A stretch of DNA of 64,000 bases from Proteus vulgaris. Its GTDB lineage: Bacteria; Pseudomonadota; Gammaproteobacteria; Enterobacterales; Enterobacteriaceae. Of the stretch, positions 10,294-21,559 are shown piece after piece (position 1 is the stretch's first letter; each line of letters starts with the position of its first letter). The notes beneath the pieces were generated by a model. The model was not told where the DNA came from, did not search any database, and worked only from the letters and a program-made list of their open reading frames with translations. Made by a program: the position numbers and the translations under genes. The stretch covers positions 248,001-312,000 of the forward strand of contig NZ_JAEHOQ010000001.1 in the NCBI RefSeq assembly GCF_016239305.1, given 5' to 3'.

Positions 10294-10629
10294 ATGTCAT
10301 TACCTTCTTGCCCTAAGTGCAATTCAGAGTACACCTATGAAGACGGTGCAATGTATGTTTGTCCTGAATGTGCTCATGAGTGGAACGATGCAGAACCTGT
10401 CATTGATACCGATGAGTTAGTAGTTAAAGATGCTAACGGCAATTTATTAGCTGATGGCGATTCAGTGACTGTAATTAAAGATCTGAAAGTCAAAGGTAGC
10501 TCAACTATGCTAAAAATCGGTACTAAAGTAAAAGGTATCCGTTTAGTGGAGGGCGACCATAATATTGATTGTAAAATTGATGGTTTTGGACCAATGAAAT
10601 TGAAATCTGAATTTGTGAAAAAGAGCTAA
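10294..10629 (+). CDS. yjdM: zinc-ribbon protein YjdM (PhnA family)
   Basis: A 111-residue protein nearly colinear with E. coli YjdM, historically called PhnA. The N-terminal zinc ribbon has CPKC and CPEC pairs at about residues 6-9 and 23-26, followed by the compact domain [20 protein letters not shown] and a conserved end [13 protein letters not shown]. The old name suggests alkylphosphonate use, but that role is not established for this family, and no phn genes are nearby. I chose ATG 10294 because it gives the family start MSLPSCPKC and has GAGAG just upstream. Confidence 0.93.
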   Translation: MSLPSCPKCNSEYTYEDGAMYVCPECAHEWNDAEPVIDTDELVVKDANGNLLADGDSVTVIKDLKVKGSSTMLKIGTKVKGIRLVEGDHNIDCKIDGFGPMKLKSEFVKKS

Positions 10630-10687
10630 GATAATAGATTATTAATAATCTTTTTAAACATAGTGTTAGATATTATCAATACCATCG

Positions 10688-10709
10688 AAGGCGCTAACAA
10701 AGCGCCTTT
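10688..10709. terminator. bidirectional terminator yjdM / thiL
   Basis: AAGGCGCT (10688-10695) and AGCGCCTT (10701-10708) form an 8-bp GC-rich stem with a 5-base loop and flanking A and T residues, between the convergent yjdM and thiL. Confidence 0.75.
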
Positions 10710-10724
10710 AAAATTCAAGCTAAG

Positions 10725-11708
10725 CTACTCGTTAACGTCACTAAAGTGATCAAACCCTTTAAGATTAGGGTGTACATCTTTACCATCACGTAAATAACGG
10801 ATCCCTTCAGCAATCGGCATAATTTGCCCTATACAATGAAAATCGGCTCCAGTATGCGCTAATGCAATCTCTAGCGCGCCACGATTGATTTCAGGCACCG
10901 TAAAGCATAATTCATAATCTTCGCCACCACTTAATGCCCAAATCTCCGCTTGTTCTTCGCTCACTTGCGCTTTCATCGCTGGCGAGTAAGGCAATGCGTC
11001 TAAATTTAAGCGCGCACCACAACCACTTGCCGTAAGAATATGGTTCAAATCAGAAATAAGTCCATCAGAAATATCAATCGCAGATGTCGCTAAATGGCGC
11101 AATGCTTGACCTTGTAATAAACGAGGCTGAGGGCGCAAATGCCTTGCGACAAAATAGTCGCTATGTTCTTTTTCTGTTGGTTGTAATCTATTTTGTAGTA
11201 TGGCAAGCCCTGCGGCGCTATCACCTAAAAAGCCAGTAACATAAATCCAATCGCCAATTTTAGCACCGGAGCGCAATAATGCGGTTCCTTGAGGAACCAG
11301 TCCTTGTATTGTGATTGTTAAGCTTAAAGGACCTCGAGTGGTATCACCACCAATTAACTGAATTGCATAATAATCTGCTAATGCAAAGAAAGAACGACTA
11401 AAAGCCTCAAGCCATTCACTGTTTGTATCAGGTAATGTTAATGCTAACGATGCCCAAGAGGGATCAGCTCCTACGGCAGCTAAATCACTAATATTTACAG
11501 CCAACGCTTTATAGGCTAAATCTTCAGGTGAGATAGAAGGAAGGAAGTGGATGCCACTGACTAAAGTATCGGTACTAATCGCAACTTGCTGCTTTTCAGG
11601 TACTGTCAATATTGCGCAGTCATCACCAATACCTGTACTTACGTCTTTTCGTTTTACTGGCTGTGACGTGAAATATTGTTTGATAAGGGAGAATTCACCA
11701 CAAGGCAT
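10725..11708 (-). CDS. thiL: thiamine-monophosphate kinase
   Basis: ThiL phosphorylates thiamine monophosphate to the active cofactor thiamine diphosphate. The product has the family start MPCGEFSLI, the ATP/Mg motif [27 protein letters not shown] and [11 protein letters not shown] took ATG at 11708; a TTG two codons upstream is open but unlikely. In E. coli pgpA follows thiL directly; here the gene ends at a convergent terminator and pgpA is absent. It is separated from nusB by a terminator hairpin, so it probably has its own promoter. Confidence 0.96.
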   Translation of the reverse strand: MPCGEFSLIKQYFTSQPVKRKDVSTGIGDDCAILTVPEKQQVAISTDTLVSGIHFLPSISPEDLAYKALAVNISDLAAVGADPSWASLALTLPDTNSEWLEAFSRSFFALADYYAIQLIGGDTTRGPLSLTITIQGLVPQGTALLRSGAKIGDWIYVTGFLGDSAAGLAILQNRLQPTEKEHSDYFVARHLRPQPRLLQGQALRHLATSAIDISDGLISDLNHILTASGCGARLNLDALPYSPAMKAQVSEEQAEIWALSGGEDYELCFTVPEINRGALEIALAHTGADFHCIGQIMPIAEGIRYLRDGKDVHPNLKGFDHFSDVNE

Positions 11709-11757
11709 TATCAATTTCCTATTTAGCTGTGCCTACTAAACTCGTTTTATTAAACAA

Positions 11758-11780
11758 AAGGCCGGAAAAATACCGGCCTT
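11758..11780 (-). terminator. terminator hairpin between nusB and thiL
   Basis: AAGGCCGG (11758-11765) and CCGGCCTT (11773-11780) form a perfect 8-bp GC-rich stem with a 7-base loop; read on the minus strand it is followed by a T-rich stretch (TTTGTTTAAT). It lies 33 bases after the nusB stop and before thiL. Confidence 0.75.
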
Positions 11781-11813
11781 GAATTATTTACCATAGAGGA
11801 AACGTGAAAAACG

Positions 11814-12230
11814 TTATTTTTTACGTCGTACTGTTGGTGCCGCTTTATCAAGCACGCCATTAACAAATTTATGGCTATCGTCAGCACCAAATACCTTAGC
11901 CAGTTCAATCGCTTCGTTAATCGCAACTTTGTAAGGAACATCTTCGCGGAAGCTTAGTTCAAACATTGCTAAACGTAAAATTGCTTTTTCAACTTGACCA
12001 AGCTCTTCAAGTTGGCGGGATAAATAAGGCTCCATTGCCTTATCTAAACGTGTTGCATTAATGGCAACACCCACTAAAAGCTCACGAAAATAAGCAATAT
12101 CTACACCTTGGGTATCCTGCTCGGATAAAAACTCCAATTCCACATCCGCGATGTCATTTCCGGATAATTGCCATGAGTAGATAGCCTGAACAGCACACTC
12201 ACGAGCACGACGACGAGCAGCAGGTTTCAC
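11814..12230 (-). CDS. nusB: transcription antitermination factor NusB
   Basis: NusB binds boxA RNA with S10 (NusE) and promotes antitermination of rRNA operons. The 138-residue all-helical protein has the family start [20 protein letters not shown], with the arginine-rich RNA-binding segment, and the conserved helix [18 protein letters not shown] ahead of [12 protein letters not shown]. It is 28 bases downstream of ribE in the conserved ribD-ribE-nusB run. Confidence 0.97.
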   Translation of the reverse strand: MKPAARRRARECAVQAIYSWQLSGNDIADVELEFLSEQDTQGVDIAYFRELLVGVAINATRLDKAMEPYLSRQLEELGQVEKAILRLAMFELSFREDVPYKVAINEAIELAKVFGADDSHKFVNGVLDKAAPTVRRKK

Positions 12231-12258
12231 AAAATTCCCCTTTAGTTAAAACAGATGA

Positions 12259-12729
12259 TTAGCCTTTTATGGCTTTAAGTACATTGATCATTTCAAGTGC
12301 TGTCATTGCAGCTTCAGCACCTTTGTTGCCCGCTTTGGTCCCTGCGCGTTCAATAGCCTGTTCAATATTTTCAGTGGTTAAAACACCAAAAGTCACAGGG
12401 ATCTCACTTTGCATTGCAACTTGAGATAAACCAGAGCTACATTCGCCAGCAACGTATTCAAAATGTGCGGTTCCACCACGGATAACAGTACCTAACGCGA
12501 TAACTGCATCGTATTTGTCGCTTTCAGCTAAAGCTTTAACTGTCAACGGTAGCTCGTAAGCACCTGGAACCCAAACGACGGTAATATTTTCAGAGGAAAC
12601 TTGTCCAATACGTTCTAATGCATCAACCGCACCTTCTAATAAGCTGTCGTTGATGAAATTATTAAAACGGGCAATTGCAATTGCTACGCGTGCGTTTGGC
12701 GCCGCGACAACACCTTTGATTACGTTCAT
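12259..12729 (-). CDS. ribE: 6,7-dimethyl-8-ribityllumazine synthase
   Basis: Lumazine synthase (RibE in enterobacteria, RibH elsewhere) condenses the ribityl pyrimidinedione with 3,4-dihydroxybutanone 4-phosphate, the step before riboflavin synthase. The 156-residue protein has the active-site segments [29 protein letters not shown] with the catalytic His, and the C-terminal phosphate-site residues before [13 protein letters not shown]. It usually assembles as a 60-mer shell. It lies between ribD and nusB. Confidence 0.97.
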   Translation of the reverse strand: MNVIKGVVAAPNARVAIAIARFNNFINDSLLEGAVDALERIGQVSSENITVVWVPGAYELPLTVKALAESDKYDAVIALGTVIRGGTAHFEYVAGECSSGLSQVAMQSEIPVTFGVLTTENIEQAIERAGTKAGNKGAEAAMTALEMINVLKAIKG

Positions 12730-12890
12730 AGGTTACCTTTTTCTCCTATCCGCGGGGCGCGGATTTTATCATATTCTTTCCCTTACTGCGCTCTGTTTTA
12801 TTATTACACAGTAAAGGAGCCAAAAACCCTTGATAAATCAAGGCATTTAGTTGGCTGATAACGATGTCGTAACGACAGGAAATAACACAC

Positions 12891-12920
12891 ACGGCGCTAT
12901 TTTACTACAAATAGCGCCGT
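12891..12920. other. strong hairpin between ribD and ribE
   Basis: ACGGCGCTATTT (12891-12902) pairs perfectly with AAATAGCGCCGT (12909-12920) over a 6-base loop. It lies 21 bases after the ribD stop on the minus strand. No clear T run follows in that direction, so it may only reduce read-through or protect the ribD 3' end. Confidence 0.7.
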
Positions 12921-12941
12921 AGACACACTTATTTGCGTCTA

Positions 12942-14096
12942 TTAATAACGAGGTTTTAAACAAACTCTGATGTCAGAGCCAATTTGTTGAAGTGAATCTA
13001 CTGTAAATTCAGGAGCTTCGGATAATGATGAAAGGGGAGAAAGTGCAAATAAACCTCGTGCATCATCCCCTAAAATTTTAGGTGCGATATAAATAATAAG
13101 TTCATCAACAAGCCCGGATTCCAATAAGGCTCCAGCAAATTGTGCCCCGCTTTCAACCCATACAGTATTAATATTACGTCGCCCTAATTGCATCATTAGT
13201 AATACTAAATCTACGCCACTATTTTTACCATTCGTTGGTAATAGAATTTCTGATACGTTGCCTTGCCAATCACTTGGCTGTGATTTTGTACGCGCTAACC
13301 AGCATTCACCTTCCAATTGAGTAATTTTATGATTGTCAGTTACTCTATTTTGGCTATCAGTGACAATACGAATAGGTTGGCGTAGTGTTTCTTTAGGATA
13401 AATAGCTTTGATTTCATCTGAAAGCTCATCCCAACGCACATTCATGGAGGGATCATCTGTTAATACTGTCGCGCTAGTGGTTAAAATAGCACTTGCTTGA
13501 GCTCTGAAATTTTGCACATCTCGGCGGGATGCTTTAGATGTTATCCATTGGCTTTCACCTGATGCTAATGCTGTTTTACCATCTAAAGATGCACCAAGTT
13601 TTAACTGAATATAAGGGAAACCTGTTCTCATACGTTTGAAAAAACCAACATTCAATTTTTCAGCTTCTTGCATTAATATGCCATGTGAGACATCAATTCC
13701 CGCTGATAGTAATTTGTGCAATCCACGACCTGCAACTTGAGGATTAGGATCTTGCATCGCAGCAACAACACGTTTTACCCCGGCATTAATCAAAGCATCA
13801 GCGCAAGGTGGTGTTTTACCGAAATGGCTACAAGGCTCAAGCGTAACATAAGCTGTTGCCCCATTTGCTTTATCACCTGCCATTTTCAACGCATTAACTT
13901 CTGCATGTGGGCCACCAGCATGATGATGATAACCTTCGCCAACAATGTCTCCCTCTTTAACAATCACACAGCCTACATTCGGATTAGGTGATGTTGTAAA
14001 GCGACCTAATGCAGCAAGCTCAATAGCTCGGCGCATGTAGTATTCATCGTTTAGGCTTTCATTTTCGTGTTGGTTGTTGCTGTTGTTATTTGTCAT
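12942..14096 (-). CDS. ribD: bifunctional riboflavin deaminase/reductase
   Basis: RibD deaminates and then reduces the early pyrimidine intermediate of riboflavin synthesis. The N-terminal deaminase has the zinc motif HAEVNAL with the proton-shuttle Glu and PCSHFGKTPPC with the two Cys ligands. The C-terminal reductase domain starts near residue 160 (FPYIQLKLGASLDGKTA) and holds GLVDELIIYIAPKILG. At 384 residues it is slightly longer than the E. coli enzyme (367), mainly through an Asn/Gln-rich N-terminal tail of about 15 residues. Confidence 0.96.
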   Translation of the reverse strand: MTNNNSNNQHENESLNDEYYMRRAIELAALGRFTTSPNPNVGCVIVKEGDIVGEGYHHHAGGPHAEVNALKMAGDKANGATAYVTLEPCSHFGKTPPCADALINAGVKRVVAAMQDPNPQVAGRGLHKLLSAGIDVSHGILMQEAEKLNVGFFKRMRTGFPYIQLKLGASLDGKTALASGESQWITSKASRRDVQNFRAQASAILTTSATVLTDDPSMNVRWDELSDEIKAIYPKETLRQPIRIVTDSQNRVTDNHKITQLEGECWLARTKSQPSDWQGNVSEILLPTNGKNSGVDLVLLMMQLGRRNINTVWVESGAQFAGALLESGLVDELIIYIAPKILGDDARGLFALSPLSSLSEAPEFTVDSLQQIGSDIRVCLKPRY

Positions 14097-14166
14097 AATA
14101 ATTACATGTTATTTTATTATTTATCGTTATTTTTCAAATCATTAAATAAAGCACAGTATTAATATA

Positions 14167-14616
14167 TTAATCCTGTAATTTTGCAATTTCTTCGCCAAAA
14201 TCACGAATATCTTCAAAACTACGATAAACAGAAGCAAAGCGAATATAAGCCACTTTATCGAGTTTCTTTAGTTGTTCCATAACAAAATTGCCAATTTCTT
14301 TTGAAGGTATTTCCCTTTCACCTGTTGCCCTTAATTGTGATTTGATATGGCTTATCGCAGCTTCGACATCATCCGAGCTAACAGGACGTTTTTCTAATGC
14401 TTTAAGCATACCTCGACGAAGTTTCTCTTCATCAAAAGGTTCCCGTATTTCATCACTTTTCACAACACGAGGCATCACAAGCTCTGCTACTTCAAAGGTA
14501 GTAAAACGTTCATGACAAACAAGACATTGGCGACGACGGCGCACTTGTGAACCATCACCAACAAGTCTGGAATCAATTACCTTGGTATCTACGGCTCCAC
14601 AAAATGGGCAATGCAT
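14167..14616 (-). CDS. nrdR: transcriptional repressor NrdR
   Basis: NrdR represses ribonucleotide reductase operons according to bound ATP/dATP. The 149-residue protein starts with the zinc ribbon [18 protein letters not shown] and CLVCHERF (CxxC twice), followed by an ATP-cone domain ([20 protein letters not shown]). I chose ATG at 14616 rather than the longer frame from 14637: it gives the canonical start and is preceded by AGGA. It lies upstream of ribD in the same direction. Confidence 0.97.
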   Translation of the reverse strand: MHCPFCGAVDTKVIDSRLVGDGSQVRRRRQCLVCHERFTTFEVAELVMPRVVKSDEIREPFDEEKLRRGMLKALEKRPVSSDDVEAAISHIKSQLRATGEREIPSKEIGNFVMEQLKKLDKVAYIRFASVYRSFEDIRDFGEEIAKLQD

Positions 14617-14666
14617 AGTTATTCCTACTTTTGACAATACTCATAAACAGTGTACCTGTTCAATGA

Positions 14667-14705
14667 ACAAAAAACACCCTGTCAGTATACACTGGCAGGG
14701 TGTTT
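14667..14705 (-). terminator. terminator after secDF
   Basis: On the minus strand a 15-bp stem with one G-U pair (arms 14672-14686 and 14691-14705, loop 4) is followed by six T residues, 28 bases after the secF stop. Confidence 0.88.
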
Positions 14706-14732
14706 GCGATGTTTTATCAGAAAAACGCTCTA

Positions 14733-15701
14733 TTATGGTAAGAGTGTTGTCTGATCTGCACCCTCTTTTTCCACTTTTTGTACAATCAAGTGCTCACGTT
14801 TCATTCCCATTTTCAGTGCTAATGCAGAAGCCACATAAATAGAAGAAATAGTACCGATTGAAACACCGATTAACATAACTAAAGAGAAACCTTGAAGCAT
14901 TGAACCACCAAAGATATACAGCATTAATACAACCAATAATGTTGTTGCTGATGTCATGATGGTACGGCTTAATGTCTGTGTCAGTGAAACGTTCATAATT
15001 TCATATGAAGTACCCCGACGAATTTTACGGAAGTTCTCACGAATACGGTCTGATACTACGATACTATCGTTCAGTGAGTAACCGATAACAGACATCAATG
15101 ATGCCACAATGGTTAAATCGACCTCTATATGGAACAGTGAAAGCACACCCAGCGTAATAACTACGTCATGCGCAAGTGCGATAACAGCACCTAGTGCCAA
15201 ACGCCACTCAAAACGGAATCCAACATAGATAAGAATACAGATAAGTGCAGATAATAACGCCATTGCACCTGTTTGAGCCAATTCACTACCCACACTTGGC
15301 CCAACAAATTCAATACGTTTTACCACAGCATCGTTATCAACTTCAGCATTGATAACATCGATAACTTTCTTACCTAATTCTTGGCCAGCCTGTCCTTCAA
15401 CAGGAGGCATACGCACCATAATATCGCGACTGCTACCAAAGTTTTGTAACAGAGGATCTTTGAAGCCTGCAGCATCTAGGCTATCACGCATTTTATCAAG
15501 GTCGGCTGGTTGACTGAGATTAATCTCAATTACTGTACCACCTGTAAAATCCAGTCCCCAGTTAAATCCTTTCACGGAAATGATAGCAATTGACGCTATC
15601 AAAAGCAGAAACGAAATACTAAAGGCGACGTTGTCCCAACGCATAAAGTCAATGACTCTACGACCATGGTTTAATTGTTCAACAGTATAATCCTGTGCCA
15701 C
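14733..15701 (-). CDS. secF: protein translocase subunit SecF
   Basis: SecF pairs with SecD to help preprotein export using the proton gradient. The product is 322 residues with six membrane segments: one near residue 20, then after a periplasmic domain a five-helix block starting around [16 protein letters not shown], with [23 protein letters not shown] as the RND-type core. I chose a GTG start at 15701 ([15 protein letters not shown]) because AAGGAG lies just upstream and it matches the E. coli start; the longer frame runs into secD. Confidence 0.96.
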   Translation of the reverse strand: MAQDYTVEQLNHGRRVIDFMRWDNVAFSISFLLLIASIAIISVKGFNWGLDFTGGTVIEINLSQPADLDKMRDSLDAAGFKDPLLQNFGSSRDIMVRMPPVEGQAGQELGKKVIDVINAEVDNDAVVKRIEFVGPSVGSELAQTGAMALLSALICILIYVGFRFEWRLALGAVIALAHDVVITLGVLSLFHIEVDLTIVASLMSVIGYSLNDSIVVSDRIRENFRKIRRGTSYEIMNVSLTQTLSRTIMTSATTLLVVLMLYIFGGSMLQGFSLVMLIGVSIGTISSIYVASALALKMGMKREHLIVQKVEKEGADQTTLLP

Positions 15702-15711
15702 AACGTGCTCC

Positions 15712-17559
15712 TTAAATAGACAGTTTCTTAACGCGTTTACCACCATACAGCAGGTTTACAATCGCACGAGTACCGACGATAGCGGTAAACATGGAAGTTG
15801 CAACCCCGATAGCAGTGGTGATAGCAAAGCCTTTAATCGAGCCGGTACCGACTGCATAAAGGATCACCGCTGTGATCAGTGTGGTTAAGTTCGCATCAAT
15901 AATACTGGAGAAGGCGCCTTTATAACCTTCATGGATTGCTTGTTGTACTGAGCGACCATTACGTAACTCTTCTTTGATACGTTCGTTTATCAGTACGTTG
16001 GCATCGACGGCGACGGCAAGTGTTAAGACGATACCTGCAATACCTGGCATGGTGAGTGTTGCGCCAGGTAATAGTGACATTACCCCAACGATTAACACTA
16101 GGTTTGCCATTAATGCCGTACTCGCAATCACACCAAATTTACGATAATAAATTATCATAAAGGCAACAGATGCAATCAGACCCCATAAACATGCCTCTAA
16201 ACCTTGGGTAATATTTTGCAGACCCAAGGTTGGTCCAATCGTTCTTTCTTCAACGATTTGAATAGGTGCAATCAACGCACCAGCACGTAATAACAGTGAT
16301 AACTGACGTGCTTCATTCGCATTCGAAATGCCTGTAATACGGAAGCTATTCCCTAAACGACTTTGAATGTTCGCAACGTTGATAACTTCTTCACTTTTCA
16401 CCAATACTGCGCGATCGTTCTCATCACGTTTACCGCTGTCTTTATACTCTACGAAAAGAGTCGCCATCGGCTTACCGACATTATCTTTCGTAAAGTTAGA
16501 CATGATAGAACCACCCGCACTATCAAGTGAAATATTCACTTGAGGTTGACCATATTCATCAGCCTGAGAGGTTGAATCAGTAATGTGGTCACCCGTTAAA
16601 ATAACGCGTTTATAAAGAATAGTTGGTCTACCTTCACGGGTATATTTCACTTCTGAGTCGCCCGGAATACGGCCAGTCTCTAAAGCAGAAGGATCAACGG
16701 TAGTATTAACTAAGCGGAATTCTAATGTTGCTGTTGCACCTAAAATTTCTTTAGCGCGTGCGGTATCTTGGATACCCGGTAATTCAACAACAATTCGGTC
16801 AGCGCCTTGGCGTTGAACTAATGGCTCGGCAACCCCTAACTGGTTAACACGATTACGTAAGATAGTAATATTTTGCTGTACCGCATAAGTACGCGCATCA
16901 CGTAAACGTTCGTCAGTAAAAATAGCTCTCAATGAGTTATTTGCGCCATCTCTAAAAATGAGATCTTGGTTACGACGAGTCAGGTAATCTGAAGCTTTAG
17001 AGCGATCATCCGAGTTACGGAAACGGATTTCAACGCCATAGCTATCCGTTTTACGGATAGAAGAATACGGAATGCCTTCGTCGCGTAATAATGTACGTAG
17101 ACTTTCAACATTTTGTTCTTGAAGTTTACCTAACGCAGTTTCCATATCAACTTCCATTAGGAAGTGAACACCACCACGTAAGTCTAGCCCTAGCTTCATC
17201 GGCTCACCGCCAATAGCTTCTAGCCATTTTGGTGTTGCCGGTGCAAGGTTAAGCGCAACAATGAATTGGTCGCCTAATGCAGGCAACAACACTTCACGAG
17301 CACGTAACTGAATGTCAGGGTTACCGAAACGAGCCAAAATCGCACCATTTTCAAGTGCAATAGATTTCGCTTCAATGTTTTCTTTATCTAATAAAGATCG
17401 AACTTGATCCAGTGTTTGCTCATTGGCGGCGGTTCCCCGCGCGCCAGTGATTTGAACAGCCGGATCCTCACCATATAGGTTAGGAAGTGCGTAAAGCAGA
17501 CCGATGAGGATAGCGGCTATCAACATCAGGTACTTCCACAAAGGATAACGGTTTAGCAC
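15712..17559 (-). CDS. secD: protein translocase subunit SecD
   Basis: SecD forms a complex with SecF and YajC that assists late steps of Sec export. The 615-residue protein has one N-terminal membrane helix, a large periplasmic region (including the [18 protein letters not shown] motif near residue 120) and a C-terminal five-helix block with [19 protein letters not shown], the conserved RND-family charged residues. The length equals E. coli SecD. It ends 10 bases before the secF start. Confidence 0.97.
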   Translation of the reverse strand: MLNRYPLWKYLMLIAAILIGLLYALPNLYGEDPAVQITGARGTAANEQTLDQVRSLLDKENIEAKSIALENGAILARFGNPDIQLRAREVLLPALGDQFIVALNLAPATPKWLEAIGGEPMKLGLDLRGGVHFLMEVDMETALGKLQEQNVESLRTLLRDEGIPYSSIRKTDSYGVEIRFRNSDDRSKASDYLTRRNQDLIFRDGANNSLRAIFTDERLRDARTYAVQQNITILRNRVNQLGVAEPLVQRQGADRIVVELPGIQDTARAKEILGATATLEFRLVNTTVDPSALETGRIPGDSEVKYTREGRPTILYKRVILTGDHITDSTSQADEYGQPQVNISLDSAGGSIMSNFTKDNVGKPMATLFVEYKDSGKRDENDRAVLVKSEEVINVANIQSRLGNSFRITGISNANEARQLSLLLRAGALIAPIQIVEERTIGPTLGLQNITQGLEACLWGLIASVAFMIIYYRKFGVIASTALMANLVLIVGVMSLLPGATLTMPGIAGIVLTLAVAVDANVLINERIKEELRNGRSVQQAIHEGYKGAFSSIIDANLTTLITAVILYAVGTGSIKGFAITTAIGVATSMFTAIVGTRAIVNLLYGGKRVKKLSI

Positions 17560-17591
17560 GGCAGTTCCCTTTTCCCTTTGGGGAAATGTAA

Positions 17592-17927
17592 TTAAATAGC
17601 TTTCATTGTGCCTTTAGGTAATACAGCGGCAACAAAGTCACGTTTGATAGTTACTTCAGTTGTTTCATTCAGAGCAACAACGATATAGCCGTTATCTGAA
17701 ACCTTAACAACACGACCGATTAAACCACCCGTTGTTAAAACTTCATCACCTTTACCAATAGAATCCATCAGTTTACGATGTTCTTTAGTACGTTTTTGCT
17801 GTGGACGTAGGATCATAAAATAGAAAATCAGAATAAAGATCACTAACATCGGTAAAATAGACATAAAGCTAGCTTCAGGTGCTGCTTGTCCAGCAGAAGC
17901 AACAGCATCAGAAATGAAAAAACTCAT
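17592..17927 (-). CDS. yajC: Sec translocon accessory protein YajC
   Basis: A 111-residue inner-membrane protein with one hydrophobic segment ([21 protein letters not shown], about residues 23-43) and a cytoplasmic SH3-like tail ([17 protein letters not shown]). It associates with SecDF. It lies 32 bases upstream of secD in the standard tgt-yajC-secD-secF order. Confidence 0.97.
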   Translation of the reverse strand: MSFFISDAVASAGQAAPEASFMSILPMLVIFILIFYFMILRPQQKRTKEHRKLMDSIGKGDEVLTTGGLIGRVVKVSDNGYIVVALNETTEVTIKRDFVAAVLPKGTMKAI

Positions 17928-17971
17928 TCACTTTTCCTCATTGTTGTCGATATCGACGATATTCAAGTTAT

Positions 17972-18001
17972 AAGCCCAATATCATACACAGAATTGGGCT
18001 T
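17972..18001. other. hairpin between tgt and yajC
   Basis: AAGCCCAAT (17972-17980) and ATTGGGCTT (17993-18001) form a 9-bp stem. It lies just after the tgt stop on the minus strand; without a clear T run it may only attenuate or protect the tgt message. Confidence 0.5.
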
Positions 18002-18012
18002 TCTCGTATACA

Positions 18013-19155
<1,143 letters not shown>

Positions 19156-19338
19156 TCATCCTCCAAGCATCAGAAAAACAGTCCAATGCGTAATAAAAAA
19201 CAGCATATTCTAATCATTTGTTAGACGGCTGTATATGTTACTTCAACAAAAACACATGCTTAATCAAAGAGATTAAGCCATAAAATTGAAATAACACTTC
19301 ATAAAATGAAGAAAATCGTTAAAAAGAATAATAAATCT

Positions 19339-20412
19339 TTATTCTTGTCCGACTTTTTCATTGATAGCTAAAGGGTTACGCGTAATAAACATCGCATCAC
19401 CATAGCTGAAAAAACGATACTCTTGCTCAACAGCTTCTTTATAAGCATTCATGGTATTTTTATACCCAGCAAAAGCAGAAACCAGCATGATTAATGTTGA
19501 TTCGGGTAAATGGAAATTAGTAATCAACGCATCAATAACTTGGTATTGGTAACCCGGATAAATAAAGATTTGAGTATCATCAAAGAAAGGAGCAATTAAG
19601 GCATCGTTTGTTGCTTTGGCGGCACTTTCTAATGAACGAACAGAAGTTGTACCTACCGCAATCACACGATTACCGCGCGCTTTACACGCTAATACAGCAT
19701 CAACCACGTCTTGTGGTACTTCTGCGTATTCAGAATGCATTGTGTGTTCTTCAATGTTATCAACACGCACGGGTTGGAAAGTCCCTGCACCAACATGCAG
19801 TGTGACAAATGCCATCTCCACACCTTTTTCTTTTAAGGCTTGAAGTAATGGTTCATCAAAGTGTAGTCCCGCAGTAGGCGCAGCAACAGCACCTGGTCGC
19901 TCGTTATAGACCGTTTGATAAAGTTCTTTATCCGATTCTTCATCAGGACGATCAATATAAGGAGGTAAAGGCATATGCCCAATGCTATTCAGGATAGTGA
20001 GAATATCTCTTTCGTCATCAAAACGAATTTCAAAAAGCGTATCATGACGTGCAACCATAGTTGCTTGTACACTTTCATCCTCACCTAATACGAGAGCTGC
20101 GCCTTCTTTCGGCGATTTAGAGGCTCTAACATGGGCAAGCACACGATGTTCATCAAGCATACGCTCAACTAACACTTCGATTTTACCGCCTGACGCTTTA
20201 CGTCCATAAATACGCGCAGGGATCACGCGAGTATTATTAAAAACCAGCAGATCACCGGTATTTATTTTATCTAACACATCGGTAAAAATACCGTGTGATA
20301 AAGCACCAGTCTCACCGTCTAAAGAGAGCAAACGACAACCACTGCGTTGAGGTTGTGGGTAGTGAGCAATCAAGGCTTCTGGCAATTCAAATGTAAAGTC
20401 TGATACACGCAT
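19339..20412 (-). CDS. queA: S-adenosylmethionine:tRNA ribosyltransferase-isomerase
   Basis: QueA transfers and rearranges the ribosyl part of SAM onto preQ1 in tRNA, giving epoxyqueuosine. The 357-residue product starts [20 protein letters not shown] and contains the family motifs [27 protein letters not shown] and [17 protein letters not shown]. It is divergent from acpH with a 106-base gap, the same junction as in E. coli. Confidence 0.97.
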   Translation of the reverse strand: MRVSDFTFELPEALIAHYPQPQRSGCRLLSLDGETGALSHGIFTDVLDKINTGDLLVFNNTRVIPARIYGRKASGGKIEVLVERMLDEHRVLAHVRASKSPKEGAALVLGEDESVQATMVARHDTLFEIRFDDERDILTILNSIGHMPLPPYIDRPDEESDKELYQTVYNERPGAVAAPTAGLHFDEPLLQALKEKGVEMAFVTLHVGAGTFQPVRVDNIEEHTMHSEYAEVPQDVVDAVLACKARGNRVIAVGTTSVRSLESAAKATNDALIAPFFDDTQIFIYPGYQYQVIDALITNFHLPESTLIMLVSAFAGYKNTMNAYKEAVEQEYRFFSYGDAMFITRNPLAINEKVGQE

Positions 20413-20518
20413 AATTAAACGACTACTTTCATAAAAACAGGCGGACTAGTCTAGTGCTGCCAGCTTATCAGTGCAACAAAGAAGCCCTTTTTTATTCAAA
20501 AAGCGCTATGATGATGCA

Positions 20519-21106
20519 ATGAATTATCTCGCTCACTTACATCTGGCCTTTAGAGCAAAAAGCTCTTTATTAGGCAATATGATGGCAGATTACGTCAAAG
20601 GTACGCCTAGCTCTGATTACAGCCAAGCTGTTATTGAGGGCATTCGTATGCATAGGCGCATCGATGTGCTCACTGATTCTCACCCGTTAGTTAAACAAGC
20701 ACGTCTGTTATTCCCTGCTGAATATCGCCGAGTCGCCCCTATAACCTTAGATATTTTTTGGGATCACTTCCTATCCTTGAATTGGGCTCAATTCGAATCA
20801 AACATATCTTTAACTGAATTTATCACTAAAACACGAAATATTATTGAGCCCGATTTATGGCAAACACCTGAAAAATTCCAAGAACTCAACGAATATTTGT
20901 GGTCACAATCTTGGTTAATTCGTTACGCTGATAAAGCTTATATTGCTCAAACATTAAAAGGAATGGCGAGAAGAAGGCCACGATTAAGTGCGCTAGCCGG
21001 CTCTTATATTGCACTTGAAACTCATTATGATGAATTAAGTGAGATTTTCTGGCAATTTTATCCACAATTGCTAGAAAGAGCACAGCATCATCGACTTGAT
21101 AACTGA
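20519..21106 (+). CDS. acpH: acyl carrier protein phosphodiesterase
   Basis: AcpH removes the 4'-phosphopantetheine group from acyl carrier protein. The 195-residue product matches the E. coli protein along its length: start MNYLAHLHLAF, GNMMADYVKG, MHRRIDVLTDSHP, RRVAPITLDIFWDHFLS and the end LETHYDEL. The repeated His/Asp pattern fits an HD-like metal site. ATG at 20519 gives the family start; a GTG at 20471 would add 16 residues without family support. Confidence 0.92.
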   Translation: MNYLAHLHLAFRAKSSLLGNMMADYVKGTPSSDYSQAVIEGIRMHRRIDVLTDSHPLVKQARLLFPAEYRRVAPITLDIFWDHFLSLNWAQFESNISLTEFITKTRNIIEPDLWQTPEKFQELNEYLWSQSWLIRYADKAYIAQTLKGMARRRPRLSALAGSYIALETHYDELSEIFWQFYPQLLERAQHHRLDN

Positions 21107-21303
21107 TACATTTAAACGCTATTTTGAGTTTCATCTTTTTGTCATATCATAGGATTACACTTGATATATCAAAGAGATGCTAAGTCAATTTATCATATTA
21201 TTCGTAACGATTTGTTAACAAGCATAGTATTCATTTTCAAAGTTGATTAGAATGAATGGTTATACAGGAGTCATAAATAATCCTACTTTGTTGTATTAAG
21301 TTG

Positions 21304-21340
21304 ATAGCTATAATCTATCAAATAGATTGTTCTGTTTAAC
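21304..21340 (+). promoter_or_regulatory. possible OxyR site upstream of the peroxiredoxin gene
   Basis: The left half ATAGCTATAATCTAT fits the OxyR half-site ATAGntnnnanCTAT at every defined base. Seven bases later the right half is poor (ATTG-N7-TAAC). Its location before a peroxide-removing enzyme makes OxyR control reasonable, but this is a by-eye match. Confidence 0.4.
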
Positions 21341-21406
21341 TTTATCAATAGCGATTGATTATTTATGCTGTATGTATCATTTAAAAACAGGATATACCCC
21401 CTGAAT

Positions 21407-21531
21407 TTACTCTAAATAGTCGAGGTGTAGCTAGGCGACAAGTAAATGAGTCGCTAGGAAGCATACAAAAGTATGTGACTAGTGCGAATGAACGTAGTCA
21501 ACAACGCTACAACTTGAAATATGACGAGTAT
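21407..21531. repeat. 125-bp palindromic repeat, copy 1
   Basis: This element is closely similar to 49046-49170, and both copies are 125 bp. The ends form long imperfect inverted repeats (TTACTC...GTAGC against GCTAC...GAGTAT) and the middle has CATAC-N4-GTATG. The shared core includes GTATGTGACTAGTGCGA and GTCAACAACGCTAC. It resembles non-coding MITE-like intergenic repeats of enterobacteria. It ends 28 bases before the peroxiredoxin start, inside the probable mRNA leader. Confidence 0.85.
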
Positions 21532-21559
21532 AAACTCTTTCAATTTACAGGAGTACATT

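Larger units (their letters stand above)
21107..21559. other. non-coding interval acpH-peroxiredoxin
   Basis: This 453-base gap has no gene. It holds a possible OxyR half-site at 21304 and a 125-bp repeat at 21407-21531, and ends with the peroxiredoxin ribosome site. Confidence 0.7.

Noticed and set aside
15702-15746. Longer SecF starting inside secD
   Set aside because: GTG 15701 has a strong ribosome site and the family start; the extra residues are translated secD end in another frame.
20471-20518. GTG start extending acpH by 16 residues
   Set aside because: No family support; ATG 20519 gives the conserved start.
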